Assembly: GCA_029938555.1 (NCBI GenBank)
Contig: JAOZUR010000021.1
Coordinates: 1-42,632, forward strand
Length of the DNA: 42,632 bases
Reading direction: 5' to 3'
Source: Candidatus Sabulitectum sp.
GTDB taxonomy: Bacteria; Fermentibacterota; Fermentibacteria; Fermentibacterales; JCC-6
Below the pieces are notes generated by a model, which was not told where the DNA came from, searched no databases, and worked only from the letters and a program-made list of their open reading frames with translations. Made by a program: the position numbers and the translations under genes. Shown here in pieces: positions 17,529 to 26,732 of this stretch; within the stretch, counting starts at the first letter, position 1; every line of letters begins with the position of its first letter.

Positions 17529-19684
17529 GTTTAAATTTAGTATTAATTTTTACCGCACTTTTTGGAAGAATAACCGAATGGCAGCATTTTCCCCATTACG
17601 GAGGTGGAAATGAAATTATTGCGCACAATGATTTGATTATCGCTGCAACTTCTGGTGGATTACTTTTTTCACATTTTTCAGAACCTCTTGAAGAGCTGGT
17701 TGTTGATTCAGGTTGGACTGCACCGGGGAAACTTTCCTACGATAGAGTTTCTCATGTTACTTTTGATGATTCTGAAAATATGTGGGTTTCTTTGAATGGT
17801 GGCGGAATTGATATGTTTTCTGCAACAGGTCAAAGAATCCATTTTAACCAAATTGATGGTCTTCCATTAAATCTTGGAATCAATCAGACATATCCGGATT
17901 CTGTTGTTTACGCAGCAACAACACAGGGGTTATGCATTCGAGAAGTTGGTTTTTTTGAAACCTTTAATACACTGTCTACAAATGGTGGGCTTCCTTCAGA
18001 TAACATCACATGTATTTCACCATCTGATTCAGGATTGTATGTTGGCACAACCGCCGGATTGGTATTTTTACCACAATCTGCCGACCCTGAATTGAAAAGC
18101 TCCTGGATAATGCAGAACATTGATCCGGTTTCTGTTATAACCATGGAGTGGCAGAATGATACTTTGTGGGTTGCAACCACTGCAGGGTTGTTTTTTAAAC
18201 CTGCAACACAGCCATGGGAACAGGATATTCTTTTCCCTGGTAGCGCTATTTCTTCACTGGCCTGGGGGGCTGGAGGTCTGGCAGTTGGTTGTACCAATCA
18301 GAGTTTTATTCTTTTTGAAGGAACTTGGCAGAATTATAGTTCCAACTTGTACGGGAATGCTTTAACAGGCCTAGTCTGGCATGAAAACAGGTTGTGTGGG
18401 GTTTTGGCGAATACATACTCAGATAACAGACTTTCCGGTGCAGGTCTGACTCTTCTTCTGCAGAATGGTTCCTGGCGTAGAACATTTCCAGAAGCAGGAC
18501 CTGTTTCAAATGATTTAAGAGACTGTACAATCCTTCCAGACGGCAGCGTGTGGGTCTCTAGCAACAGAGCTGGAGCTTCAGTTTACAATAACGGAGAATG
18601 GTTGTCATTGAATCAGTATCTGACAAATATCAATCAGTGTTTTGCCATCTGTCCTTCTGGCAGCGGTGTGTTTATTTCTTCAATAGGTCACGGTATTGAC
18701 TGGCTTTCATGGCAGAACGAAATGATTGAAAAAACCATACATTTCACCAGCGAAGATGGTCTGTTGAATAACCGTGTGTTTTGTGCTGTCCAAGGAGATG
18801 ATAATACCGTGTGGTTCGGGCACAGAACTCTTGATGAAACTGAATCTAGCGGTGTGACAAGGCTGAGTTGGAACCCAGGAGATGTAACATCAACTTCTTT
18901 TGTGAGAATTACAGGTGCAGATGGGTTGCCAAGCAAAGAAGTTAATACAGTACAACCTGTTGGTGGAAGATATTGCTGGGTGGGAACAGATGGTGGGCTT
19001 GCTTATGTTGATGGAGATTTTCAAATTGTAAGGGAAACTTACACAGCTCTTGATGGGCTTCCATCGTCATTTGTTACCGCTCTTGCCATGGATAGATCCG
19101 GTACTCTTTTTATTGGAACAGCTTCCGGTTTATCGTATCTTCATAACAGTATAATAACCAGAGTTGATGGTATTGATGAGGGAATTAATGCTCTTGTATG
19201 TGACGCTCTGGGAAGTGTTTGGGTTTCAACTGATAATGGGTTGAAACGATTTTTTATAAACTCAGGAGTTATTGAAGAATACAACACATTTAACAGCCAT
19301 CTACCAGACTGCGCAATTAATTCAATGAAAGTTGATACGAATGAAGGTTATTTATGGTTGGCCACAGATCATAGCTTCTGGAAAGGAATTCTGGAAACAG
19401 GTTTAGCTGGTGATGGTGCTTCTGCTGTGGTATATCCAGACCCATTCATTCCCGGCCGAGGAGACATACTTGGAATTGCAGGTATACCAGATTCTCCATC
19501 GACAATTAGAATTTTCAGCATACGAGGAGTTCTTGTTACAGAGTTTACTTCCACTGGCCTTGATGATATAACATGGAACGGATTGGATGCCAGCGGAAAC
19601 CTTGTGGCTTCAGGTGTATATTACTTACAGATTGAACAGGATGATTCAGCCACAGAGTTACTTAAATTTGCATTGGTCAGATAG
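17525..19684 (+). CDS. Second exported propeller protein with FlgD-like C-terminal domain
   Basis: A 719-residue relative of the propeller protein nearer the start of the operon, with the same plan. A signal peptide (MSLNLVLIFTALFGRI) is followed by blade repeats such as DSENMWVSLNGGGIDMFS and DDNTVWFGHRTLD, then a FlgD-like Ig domain with YPDPFIPGRGDILGI and LDASGNLVASGVYYLQIEQ. The two proteins are clearly of one family but much diverged. The ATG at 17525 overlaps the previous stop and starts the signal peptide. Probably surface exposed or secreted; ligand unknown. Confidence 0.75.
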   Translation: MSLNLVLIFTALFGRITEWQHFPHYGGGNEIIAHNDLIIAATSGGLLFSHFSEPLEELVVDSGWTAPGKLSYDRVSHVTFDDSENMWVSLNGGGIDMFSATGQRIHFNQIDGLPLNLGINQTYPDSVVYAATTQGLCIREVGFFETFNTLSTNGGLPSDNITCISPSDSGLYVGTTAGLVFLPQSADPELKSSWIMQNIDPVSVITMEWQNDTLWVATTAGLFFKPATQPWEQDILFPGSAISSLAWGAGGLAVGCTNQSFILFEGTWQNYSSNLYGNALTGLVWHENRLCGVLANTYSDNRLSGAGLTLLLQNGSWRRTFPEAGPVSNDLRDCTILPDGSVWVSSNRAGASVYNNGEWLSLNQYLTNINQCFAICPSGSGVFISSIGHGIDWLSWQNEMIEKTIHFTSEDGLLNNRVFCAVQGDDNTVWFGHRTLDETESSGVTRLSWNPGDVTSTSFVRITGADGLPSKEVNTVQPVGGRYCWVGTDGGLAYVDGDFQIVRETYTALDGLPSSFVTALAMDRSGTLFIGTASGLSYLHNSIITRVDGIDEGINALVCDALGSVWVSTDNGLKRFFINSGVIEEYNTFNSHLPDCAINSMKVDTNEGYLWLATDHSFWKGILETGLAGDGASAVVYPDPFIPGRGDILGIAGIPDSPSTIRIFSIRGVLVTEFTSTGLDDITWNGLDASGNLVASGVYYLQIEQDDSATELLKFALVR

Positions 19685-19693
19685 GGGTTTATT

Positions 19694-20422
19694 ATGAAAG
19701 GCGTTGTATTGGCAGGTGGCCTTGGTACAAGATTAAGACCGCTAACGAGCATTACAAATAAACATCTTCTTCCTGTATATGACAGGCCCATGATTTTTTA
19801 TCCTTTGCAAACCCTGGCAGATGCTGGTATTAAAGATGTTATGGTGGTCACAGGCGGGAACAGTGCAGGAAGTTTTATGCATTTACTGGGCGATGGCAAA
19901 CAATTTGGATTTCATAGTTTGAATTATGCATATCAGACCGGTGAAGGTGGAATTGCTCAGGCTATTGGGTTGGCAAAAGCTTTTGTAGGTAATGAAAAAT
20001 TTGTGGTGATTCTTGGTGATAATATTTTAGAAAATTCTATTGCAAAATTTGTCGATTCCTTTAAAGAGCAAGTTTCAGGAGCAAGAATTTTGTACAAAGA
20101 GGTGGCTGACCCAAGAGATTACGGGGTGGCTGAAATAATTCAGGGTAAAGTGGTTTCCATTGTGGAAAAACCAAAGAACCCTAAAAGTAATTATGCAGTC
20201 ATTGGTGTGTATATGTTTGACAATAAAGCGTTTGATATAATTAAAGAATTGTTACCCTCCGGTAGAGGTGAGCTTGAAGTAACAGACCTGAATAATGCCT
20301 ATATTCACAAAGGCGAGATGCAGGCTGATCAGATTACCGGCTGGTGGTCTGATTGTGGTGCTAGTATTGATAATCTTCTTGAAGCAAACAACAGAGCAGC
20401 AGAGATAAGAAAGGGAATTTAA
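19694..20422 (+). CDS. rmlA: Glucose-1-phosphate thymidylyltransferase, short form
   Basis: Makes dTDP-glucose from dTTP and glucose-1-phosphate. The 242 residues begin with the nucleotidyltransferase signature LAGGLGTRLRPLT, followed by NKHLLPVYDRPMIFYPL, GEGGIAQAIGLAK, the metal/sugar loop VVILGDNILEN and VEKPKNPKSNYAVIGVYMFD. These closely follow RmlA. The protein is about 50 residues shorter than enterobacterial RmlA, missing the C-terminal allosteric portion, a known short version. It overlaps rmlB by 1 bp. Nucleotide specificity for dTTP is inferred from the neighbouring rmlB. Confidence 0.88.
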   Translation: MKGVVLAGGLGTRLRPLTSITNKHLLPVYDRPMIFYPLQTLADAGIKDVMVVTGGNSAGSFMHLLGDGKQFGFHSLNYAYQTGEGGIAQAIGLAKAFVGNEKFVVILGDNILENSIAKFVDSFKEQVSGARILYKEVADPRDYGVAEIIQGKVVSIVEKPKNPKSNYAVIGVYMFDNKAFDIIKELLPSGRGELEVTDLNNAYIHKGEMQADQITGWWSDCGASIDNLLEANNRAAEIRKGI

Positions 20423-21450
20423 TGAGAGTTCTTGTCACAGGTGGAGTGGGTTTCATAGGTACAAATTTTGTAAAATATGTAATGTCTAACAGACCTGATT
20501 GGTCTGTAACTGTTTTAGATAAACTTACCTATGCTGGACGGCAAGAAAATCTATCTGAGTTCGAAAATTCAGACAGGTACAGTTTTGTCAAAGGGGATAT
20601 ATGTGATGCTGCTGTGGTAAGCAGGGTTATGCCTGGTTGTGATGTTGTTGTTAATTTTGCTGCAGAAACCCATGTGGATCGTTCAATAGATGATCCGGCA
20701 TCTTTTGTTAGAACGGATGTTGAAGGGGTAAGAGTTCTTCTTGAAGAATTTAAAAAAGACAACACAAGGAAAGTTTTCTTACAAATTTCCACCGATGAAG
20801 TTTATGGAAGTGTTGAAACCGGCCGATCCAGCGAGTCTGATGCTCTTGACCCGAGAAGCCCATATTCTGCTTCAAAAGCAGGCGGTGAACTTTTGGCTAT
20901 GAGTTATTTTACCACCTTTGGTGTGCCGGTAATTATTACCCGAGCTTCAAACAACTATGGACCTTTTCAGTATCCTGAAAAACTTATTCCACTTTTTATA
21001 ACAAATGCTTTCCAGGGTGAAAAACTTCCCTTGTACGGTGATGGTGGGAATATGCGTGACTGGATGTTTGTTACAGATCATTGCAGTGCTCTTGTTGCTG
21101 CAATTGAGAAGGGGCGACCTGGTCGGATTTATAATGTGGGAGATGGTCAAGAAAAAACAAATAAGGAAGTAACATTTGCTATTCTCGAGGCAACCGGTTC
21201 TGACTCTGATCTTATTAGATTTGTTGAAGATAGATTGGGTCATGATCGTAGATATGCAGTTGATGTTTCCAGAGCAGCTTCTGAGCTTGACTGGAAACCG
21301 GAAATAGATTTTGAAACAGGTCTGGCTCTCACTGTAAACTGGTACAGAGCTAATGCTCAGTGGTGGCAGTCAATTAAGTCTGGCGAATTTCGCGAGTATT
21401 ATAAAAAAATGTACTCCGCAAGGCTTGAAAACTCTGAAAGGAACCAGTAA
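20422..21450 (+). CDS. rmlB: dTDP-glucose 4,6-dehydratase
   Basis: Converts dTDP-glucose to dTDP-4-keto-6-deoxyglucose, using bound NAD+. The 342 residues show the Rossmann motif [11 protein letters not shown], the [14 protein letters not shown] segment, [12 protein letters not shown], the active-site STDEVYGS with the catalytic Asp-Glu pair, YSASKAGGE with Tyr and Lys, [16 protein letters not shown] and [16 protein letters not shown]. All are typical of RmlB. No rmlC or rmlD is in the run, so the keto intermediate may go to another product, or those genes lie elsewhere. It starts by TAATG overlap and ends overlapping the next gene by 1 bp. Confidence 0.93.
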   Translation: MRVLVTGGVGFIGTNFVKYVMSNRPDWSVTVLDKLTYAGRQENLSEFENSDRYSFVKGDICDAAVVSRVMPGCDVVVNFAAETHVDRSIDDPASFVRTDVEGVRVLLEEFKKDNTRKVFLQISTDEVYGSVETGRSSESDALDPRSPYSASKAGGELLAMSYFTTFGVPVIITRASNNYGPFQYPEKLIPLFITNAFQGEKLPLYGDGGNMRDWMFVTDHCSALVAAIEKGRPGRIYNVGDGQEKTNKEVTFAILEATGSDSDLIRFVEDRLGHDRRYAVDVSRAASELDWKPEIDFETGLALTVNWYRANAQWWQSIKSGEFREYYKKMYSARLENSERNQ

Positions 21451-22382
21451 TGAGAATACTTGTAACTGGCGGAGCAGGTTTTATAGGTAGTCACCTTAGT
21501 GACAGATTACTTGAAAAAGGACATTCAGTAATTGCTCTTGATAATCTTCTAACAGGAAGCACAGACAACATAGCACATCTGGCGGGTAATCCAGATTTTC
21601 AGTTTATTCATCATGATGTTACAGAGTACATTTTTATTCCAGGAAAAATTGATTTTATTTTTCATTTGGCTTCACCAGCCAGTCCTATTGATTACCTCAT
21701 GTATCCTATACAAACTCTAAAAGTTGGTGCTCTTGGTACCCATAAAGCACTTGGTCTTGCAAAAGAAAAAGGCGCTGGTCTTCTTCTTGCATCCACTAGT
21801 GAGGTTTATGGAGATCCTCTTGTACACCCTCAGCCTGAAAGTTACTGGGGTAATGTGAACCCTGTGGGGCCAAGAGGGGTATACGATGAAGCTAAAAGAT
21901 TTGCAGAGGCAATGGTTTTTGCATATCACCGTACCCATGGAGTGGATACAAGAATTGCTCGTATTTTTAATACATACGGCCCTAGGAACAGAGCTGATGA
22001 TGGCAGAGTTGTGCCATCTTTTGTGTGCCAAGCCATTAGAGGTGAAGACCTTACAATATTCGGCGATGGAGGTCAGACCAGAAGTTTCTGTTTTGTTTCA
22101 GATACAGTGAATGGTCTTATTGCTCTTATGGAGAGCGGCCATCACGAACCAGTTAACATAGGTAATCCCAACGAGATGACAGTTAAAGAATTTGCTTTAG
22201 AGGTTATCAGACTTGCTGGAAGCAGTAGCTCTCTCACTAACCGAGACTTGCCGGTTGATGATCCAAAGGTGAGAAAACCTGATATTTCTAAGGCAAGAAC
22301 AATTCTTAAGTGGGAACCTAAAGTTTCACTTGAAGATGGTTTGAAAGAAACAATAGATTATTTCCGAAGGACCATTAGATAA
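21450..22382 (+). CDS. UDP-glucuronate decarboxylase (UDP-xylose synthase)
   Basis: Forms UDP-xylose from UDP-glucuronate. The 310 residues match the UXS group rather than plain epimerases: [78 protein letters not shown] with the catalytic Tyr and Lys, [20 protein letters not shown] and [17 protein letters not shown]. It is cytoplasmic and soluble. With the two dTDP-sugar enzymes upstream this suggests a polymer containing both a 6-deoxyhexose-derived sugar and xylose. UDP-glucuronate would have to come from a dehydrogenase encoded elsewhere. Confidence 0.88.
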   Translation: MRILVTGGAGFIGSHLSDRLLEKGHSVIALDNLLTGSTDNIAHLAGNPDFQFIHHDVTEYIFIPGKIDFIFHLASPASPIDYLMYPIQTLKVGALGTHKALGLAKEKGAGLLLASTSEVYGDPLVHPQPESYWGNVNPVGPRGVYDEAKRFAEAMVFAYHRTHGVDTRIARIFNTYGPRNRADDGRVVPSFVCQAIRGEDLTIFGDGGQTRSFCFVSDTVNGLIALMESGHHEPVNIGNPNEMTVKEFALEVIRLAGSSSSLTNRDLPVDDPKVRKPDISKARTILKWEPKVSLEDGLKETIDYFRRTIR

Positions 22383-23554
22383 TGCTTTTGCTTTTACTGA
22401 TAGCTCTAGGGGATTATTCAGGAAGTATTGTACCCAGTTCCGATGGTCTGAGTCAGGAATACACAATCTTTGAGTCGGTAAGTCGTGATGAATACATTTT
22501 GGGAGCAGGCGATGTTCTGCAATTGGTGGTTGAAGGTGGAACCAGTGAGGTTATGACTATTTCTGGTTTGCCTTCTATTAGCAGTTGCATGGTTTCTAGT
22601 GACGGTGTAATACAGATATCTGGAATCGGTCAACTTGATGTATCTGGACTGACAATTAATCAGGCTGATGAAGCACTTCAAAGATTAACAGCATTGTACT
22701 ACAATCGTATTTCTATCGGTTTAAGCCTTTACCAACCAAGAACAGTAAAGCTATGGATTACCGGAATGGTGATGCAGCCGGGGCAGTACACCATGTATGC
22801 AGTTAATCGGGTAAGTGACCTTGTTAACTCTGCTGGAGGAATGTCTGCTTACTCTTCAAGGACCGGTTGGATGGTAACTGCTGAAGGAGATTCTATAGAT
22901 GTGAATCTTCACTTTGACCCTGCCACCGGTAGACCTGTTTCCGATCCATTTGTTCATGGAGGAGCCGGTGTTTCATTTCAACTGGTGAGAAATCCTGTTT
23001 ATGTATTAAGACCAGGAGTACGAAACTATACCGATGCTTATGCAGTTCCAGAAGTGGAAACATGGGAAGCTTTTGGAAATGAAACCCTTGAAGAATTAAT
23101 GTATAGAATAGGTGGAATCACAGGTGATGTTGACCTTGCCCGAAGTACTTTGATTACTCAACACGGATCTTCTGCTATATGGGTTGCAGATCTGGGTTTT
23201 TCTCAATCTATTGTAGAAGCCGGAGATACCCTTCGTTTGGTTGTGCAGGGCAATGATATATATGTTGCAGGTGCCGTACACCAAAGGGGCATCATATCTT
23301 ACACCCCTGGTGCTACAGTTAGTTTTTATGTTGACAGAGCTGGCGGAAAAGTCTACAATGGAAACATTGGAGGAACCACTGTTACAAGAGATGGTGTTCT
23401 TATGGCCACAGGAGAAGATGCTCTTGATCTGGAAGCTCTTCCTGGCGATGTTATTGAAGTGCCTTATAGCTGGGTGGCCCAGCATGCTCAGGAAATTGGA
23501 ATACTGGCTACAGTTGTTGGCATTACTTCCGTTATCATAAACTGGTCGAGGTAG
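22382..23554 (+). CDS. Polysaccharide export protein with SLBB domains (Wza-like)
   Basis: A 390-residue export protein. A short hydrophobic N-terminus ([13 protein letters not shown]) precedes the Poly_export core (YILGAGDVLQLVVEGGTSE, residues ~38-130, ending SIGLSLYQPRTVKLWITG), then two or three SLBB segments (GMVMQPGQYTMYAVNRVSDL; DIYVAGAVHQRGIISYTPG). A hydrophobic helix, IGILATVVGITSVIINW, closes the protein. No lipobox cysteine is seen, unlike E. coli Wza. It would form the outer-membrane or periplasmic channel for the polymer. It pairs with the chain-length protein that follows. Confidence 0.82.
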   Translation: MLLLLLIALGDYSGSIVPSSDGLSQEYTIFESVSRDEYILGAGDVLQLVVEGGTSEVMTISGLPSISSCMVSSDGVIQISGIGQLDVSGLTINQADEALQRLTALYYNRISIGLSLYQPRTVKLWITGMVMQPGQYTMYAVNRVSDLVNSAGGMSAYSSRTGWMVTAEGDSIDVNLHFDPATGRPVSDPFVHGGAGVSFQLVRNPVYVLRPGVRNYTDAYAVPEVETWEAFGNETLEELMYRIGGITGDVDLARSTLITQHGSSAIWVADLGFSQSIVEAGDTLRLVVQGNDIYVAGAVHQRGIISYTPGATVSFYVDRAGGKVYNGNIGGTTVTRDGVLMATGEDALDLEALPGDVIEVPYSWVAQHAQEIGILATVVGITSVIINWSR

Positions 23555-23562
23555 GTAGGTTA

Positions 23563-24798
23563 ATGGCAGATATTACGCTTTCGGAAAAGTTCATAAGCAG
23601 GGTAATCAAGCAGATAGTTTTAAATGCAAAGCGTATTGTTGTTCTTTGCTTTTTAGTTGCAGTTTTTTCTTCCGTTTGGGCGCTGACTAGAACAGCCCGA
23701 TGGAGTGCATGGGCGGCAGCTATTGTTCCTGGTTCAACTTCTTCTTCTCTTTCTGCCATGGCTGGGGCTTTAGGGCTTGGTGATGCTGTAGGAGCGGTAA
23801 GTTCAGTTGGCTCAGGCATTTTGCCACAACCTGCCAGCATTGATATTACACTTGCTACACAGATTCTTGGTTCACGCAGGGTTCAGGAAAGAATGATTCT
23901 CGAGTACGATTTGATCAACAGATACAAAGCTATCAGCATGGAAAGAGCTACAAAAAAATTCGGTGATCGATTTTCTGTTTCCCTTTCACCAGAGGGTATA
24001 ATTTTTATTACAGTGGAGGGCAGCACTAGAACAGAAGCTGCTGCAATGGTAAATGATGTTATTCGATTTGCAAATGAGGAACTTTCCACACTTGTAACAA
24101 GCAGGTCACGAAGAAGTCGTATTCAAACAGAAGCCACTCTCGCTATTGCATATGATTCACTTCAATCTTCCAGAAATGCCATGGAAAACTTTAGAGTCAG
24201 AACAGGTTTGATTTTTCCTGAACAGCAGGCCACAAGCATGATGGATGTTATGGCTGCCATTGAAGGGGAGATGGTTTCAGCAGGAGCTTTGCTTTCTGGG
24301 CTTTCAGGAAATCTATCTTCCAGAAGTGCTATATACGTACAGGCAAGTGCTCAGTACAGGTATCTTGAGAATGCTTTAAGGGTTCGGTCAACTGTTGGAG
24401 ATTCTCTTAGCATTTTTCCTGTGATGGATAGTATGCCGTCTTTCTTAAGGGAATACGAGGCACTGTTAGCTAATGTGGAAACCAGAACAGCTGTTTACCT
24501 GTTAATAAGGCAGGAGCTGGAAAATCTGCGAATTGAAGAATTCAGAGACAGCCCGACAATCGAAGTGATTGTTCCACCCACACCTGAATTTTTAAGATCA
24601 TATCCCAAACGGGCAGTTATGGTGATTACACATACATTCATTGCTTTTGTTTTATGTATTGTCTGGCTTACTTTTCTCACATGGTTCAGGTCTGTGCTTG
24701 CTTCACCGGAATCAGGACCTTTTGTCAGGGATATAATGGCAGAATTTAAAAATCAGTTTAGGTTGAGCAGGCAGAAGAATGGCTCTGCGAAAAAGTAA
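23563..24798 (+). CDS. Wzz-type chain length determinant protein
   Basis: An inner-membrane polysaccharide co-polymerase of 411 residues with the expected two membrane helices, at about 23-41 (RIVVLCFLVAVFSSVWAL) and 350-372 (AVMVITHTFIAFVLCIVWL), and a periplasmic, largely helical part between them. The proline-rich segment EVIVPPTPEFLRSYPKRAVM just before the second helix is the characteristic Wzz signature. There is no cytoplasmic tyrosine-kinase domain, so it is a Wzz/PCP type without BY-kinase. It would control polymer length together with the SLBB protein. Its end overlaps the next gene by 20 bp. Confidence 0.8.
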   Translation: MADITLSEKFISRVIKQIVLNAKRIVVLCFLVAVFSSVWALTRTARWSAWAAAIVPGSTSSSLSAMAGALGLGDAVGAVSSVGSGILPQPASIDITLATQILGSRRVQERMILEYDLINRYKAISMERATKKFGDRFSVSLSPEGIIFITVEGSTRTEAAAMVNDVIRFANEELSTLVTSRSRRSRIQTEATLAIAYDSLQSSRNAMENFRVRTGLIFPEQQATSMMDVMAAIEGEMVSAGALLSGLSGNLSSRSAIYVQASAQYRYLENALRVRSTVGDSLSIFPVMDSMPSFLREYEALLANVETRTAVYLLIRQELENLRIEEFRDSPTIEVIVPPTPEFLRSYPKRAVMVITHTFIAFVLCIVWLTFLTWFRSVLASPESGPFVRDIMAEFKNQFRLSRQKNGSAKK

Positions 24799-26044
24799 AA
24801 CATTCAAAATAGGTTTGCCAGCTCTTATAAGCCAGGGTTCACTTGGGTTATGGGGAATTGTTTCAATCCTTATTGCAAGAAGCCTTGCTGATCAGGCTTA
24901 TGCAACATACGCTCTGGCACGGTCTATTGAGATGTTTGCAGGTTTGCTTGGAGGCGGTTTTGTTCTTCAGGCGTTACTGAAACTTGGTAGCGAAAAACCG
25001 GGGAAAGATACATCAGCCTTGGCAAATACCGCCATTCTTGTCACTATAACCTTTAGTTTTCTTATCTCTGCTCTTCTTCTGCTTTTTGGTAATTATCTTG
25101 ATTCATTTTACCCGGACATAGAGCTTCATGGAATATTACCCCTGATTGTTTTGGTTGTAATTACAGGTTCTTTAGCACACATACCTAGAAACCTTCTTCT
25201 TACCAGATTGAATACTTCCAGTGTGATGTGGGCTGATCTTCTATCTTTTATTATTCGAGGTGGTATTGTTGGCTGGCTGATTTACACCGGAGTACTTACC
25301 GGTGCAGCTCAGGTATTAAAAGCCACTGCTTTTGCGAATTTAGGGGCATTTGTTTTAAACGCATGGAATGTGAGAAACATATTTGAACCGTCTGCAGGAG
25401 TAAATTGGATTGCATTAAAGAGAGTTCTTAAGTTTGCAGCATATTCTCTAGGAACTAGTTTTGCAGGTTTTATTTACACAAGAACAGATATTTTAATGCT
25501 TGGCAAACTGGCTCCTGCTGCTGATGTTGCAGCATATAGTGCTTCCAGGGCACTGACAGCAATGGTAGTTATGGTAACCGCTGCTGCTAATATGGTTCTT
25601 ATGCCTTCAGTATCTCGTGATTGGACAAGTGGGTTAAAAAAATCAGTTATAAAAAGATCCATGAAAGCCATAGGAATTGTTCAGCTGATACAGTTACCGG
25701 TGGTTGTGGCACTTGTTGTTTTTCCAAAGCAGATAATTGATATTGTTTATCAGGGAAAGTATTCTGAGAACTGGCCAATACTGGCAATTTTAGGGGGATT
25801 GGCTCTCGTAAGACCTTTTGGAAGTATCTTCTCTACTGTCAGTGCTGCAATGAATAAACCTCAGTATTCTTTCTGGTGTATTTTGCTTTCTGCTGTGGTG
25901 AATGTTACACTGAATATTTATCTTATTCCTTCAATGGGGGGGATAGGGGCTGCATGGGCCACTGTGGCCGCTGTCGTTTCCGGCGCTGTTGCTGTTATGT
26001 ATTTATCCATCAGACACTGGAGGAAAGAAAGTGAATCCACTTAA
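24779..26044 (+). CDS. Wzx-like polysaccharide flippase (second copy)
   Basis: A 421-residue membrane protein with about 12 hydrophobic segments and the polysaccharide-synthase (MVF/MATE) flippase pattern: LPALISQGSLGLWGIVSILI, YIYTRTDILMLGKLAPAADV-like central region (FIYTRTDILMLGK), and NIYLIPSMGGIGAAWATVAA near the end. It is only distantly similar to the first flippase of the locus. The ATG lies inside the Wzz gene, 20 bp before its end. It may flip a different lipid-linked sugar unit, or serve as the main exporter for a branch of the pathway. Confidence 0.8.
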   Translation: MALRKSKTFKIGLPALISQGSLGLWGIVSILIARSLADQAYATYALARSIEMFAGLLGGGFVLQALLKLGSEKPGKDTSALANTAILVTITFSFLISALLLLFGNYLDSFYPDIELHGILPLIVLVVITGSLAHIPRNLLLTRLNTSSVMWADLLSFIIRGGIVGWLIYTGVLTGAAQVLKATAFANLGAFVLNAWNVRNIFEPSAGVNWIALKRVLKFAAYSLGTSFAGFIYTRTDILMLGKLAPAADVAAYSASRALTAMVVMVTAAANMVLMPSVSRDWTSGLKKSVIKRSMKAIGIVQLIQLPVVVALVVFPKQIIDIVYQGKYSENWPILAILGGLALVRPFGSIFSTVSAAMNKPQYSFWCILLSAVVNVTLNIYLIPSMGGIGAAWATVAAVVSGAVAVMYLSIRHWRKESEST

Positions 26045-26732
26045 TCCTGTTGTAATAGTTGATGATGAAGATGACATACGAGAGCTGGTTGAACTGCACT
26101 TAAAAAGGGCTGGTTACTCCACGGTATCTTTTGAAAATGGTACTGATTTTTTCAACTGGTTGTCTCTTGATAAAACCCCTTCTCTTTGTATTCTTGATAT
26201 TATGCTTCCTGATATGCAGGGCACAGATATCTGTATTCAGTTAAGAAAATCAGATAATTTCAGTGATGTACCGGTTATAATGCTTTCAGCTTTAGGTGAT
26301 GAAATTGACAAAGTAACAGGGCTTGAGCTTGGCGCAGATGATTATGTGACAAAACCGTTTAGTCCAAGAGAACTAATTGCCAGGGTAAGATCTGTTTTAA
26401 GGCGACACATACCGAAACAGAAATCAAAATCAGTAATACAGTATGGACCAATTGAAATGGATACAGAAACTTTTCGCTTAAAGGTAAATGGTAATAACAC
26501 AGATATGACTTCCACAGAATTTACCATTCTTCGTATTCTTCTTGAAGGCAGAGGCAAGGTTTTCTCAAGAGCAAAACTTTTAAACATTTTATGGGGTGGC
26601 GAGAAATTTGTTTTTGAACGAACCATAGATGTCCACATAAGAAACATCAGAGAGAAATTGGGAACATCTTCATCCATAATTCAGAATGTACGGGGTATAG
26701 GTTACAGAGCAGAGAGTCCAGATGAAATTTAA
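26031..26732 (+). CDS. OmpR/PhoB-family response regulator
   Basis: A 233-residue two-component regulator. The receiver domain (residues 1-120) has the acidic pocket VDDEDD (10-15), phospho-acceptor D56 in CILDIMLP and K108 in VTKPFSP. A winged-helix DNA-binding domain follows (~135-230; TSTEFTILRILLEGRGKVFS, FERTIDVHIRNIREKL, IQNVRGIGYR). The start is GTG at 26031, preceded by GGAGGAAAGAAA; an upstream ATG in frame would add 14 residues unlike any regulator. It overlaps the flippase gene by 14 bp and the kinase gene by 11 bp, so it is produced with the polysaccharide genes and probably regulates them. Confidence 0.92.
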   Translation: MNPLNPVVIVDDEDDIRELVELHLKRAGYSTVSFENGTDFFNWLSLDKTPSLCILDIMLPDMQGTDICIQLRKSDNFSDVPVIMLSALGDEIDKVTGLELGADDYVTKPFSPRELIARVRSVLRRHIPKQKSKSVIQYGPIEMDTETFRLKVNGNNTDMTSTEFTILRILLEGRGKVFSRAKLLNILWGGEKFVFERTIDVHIRNIREKLGTSSSIIQNVRGIGYRAESPDEI

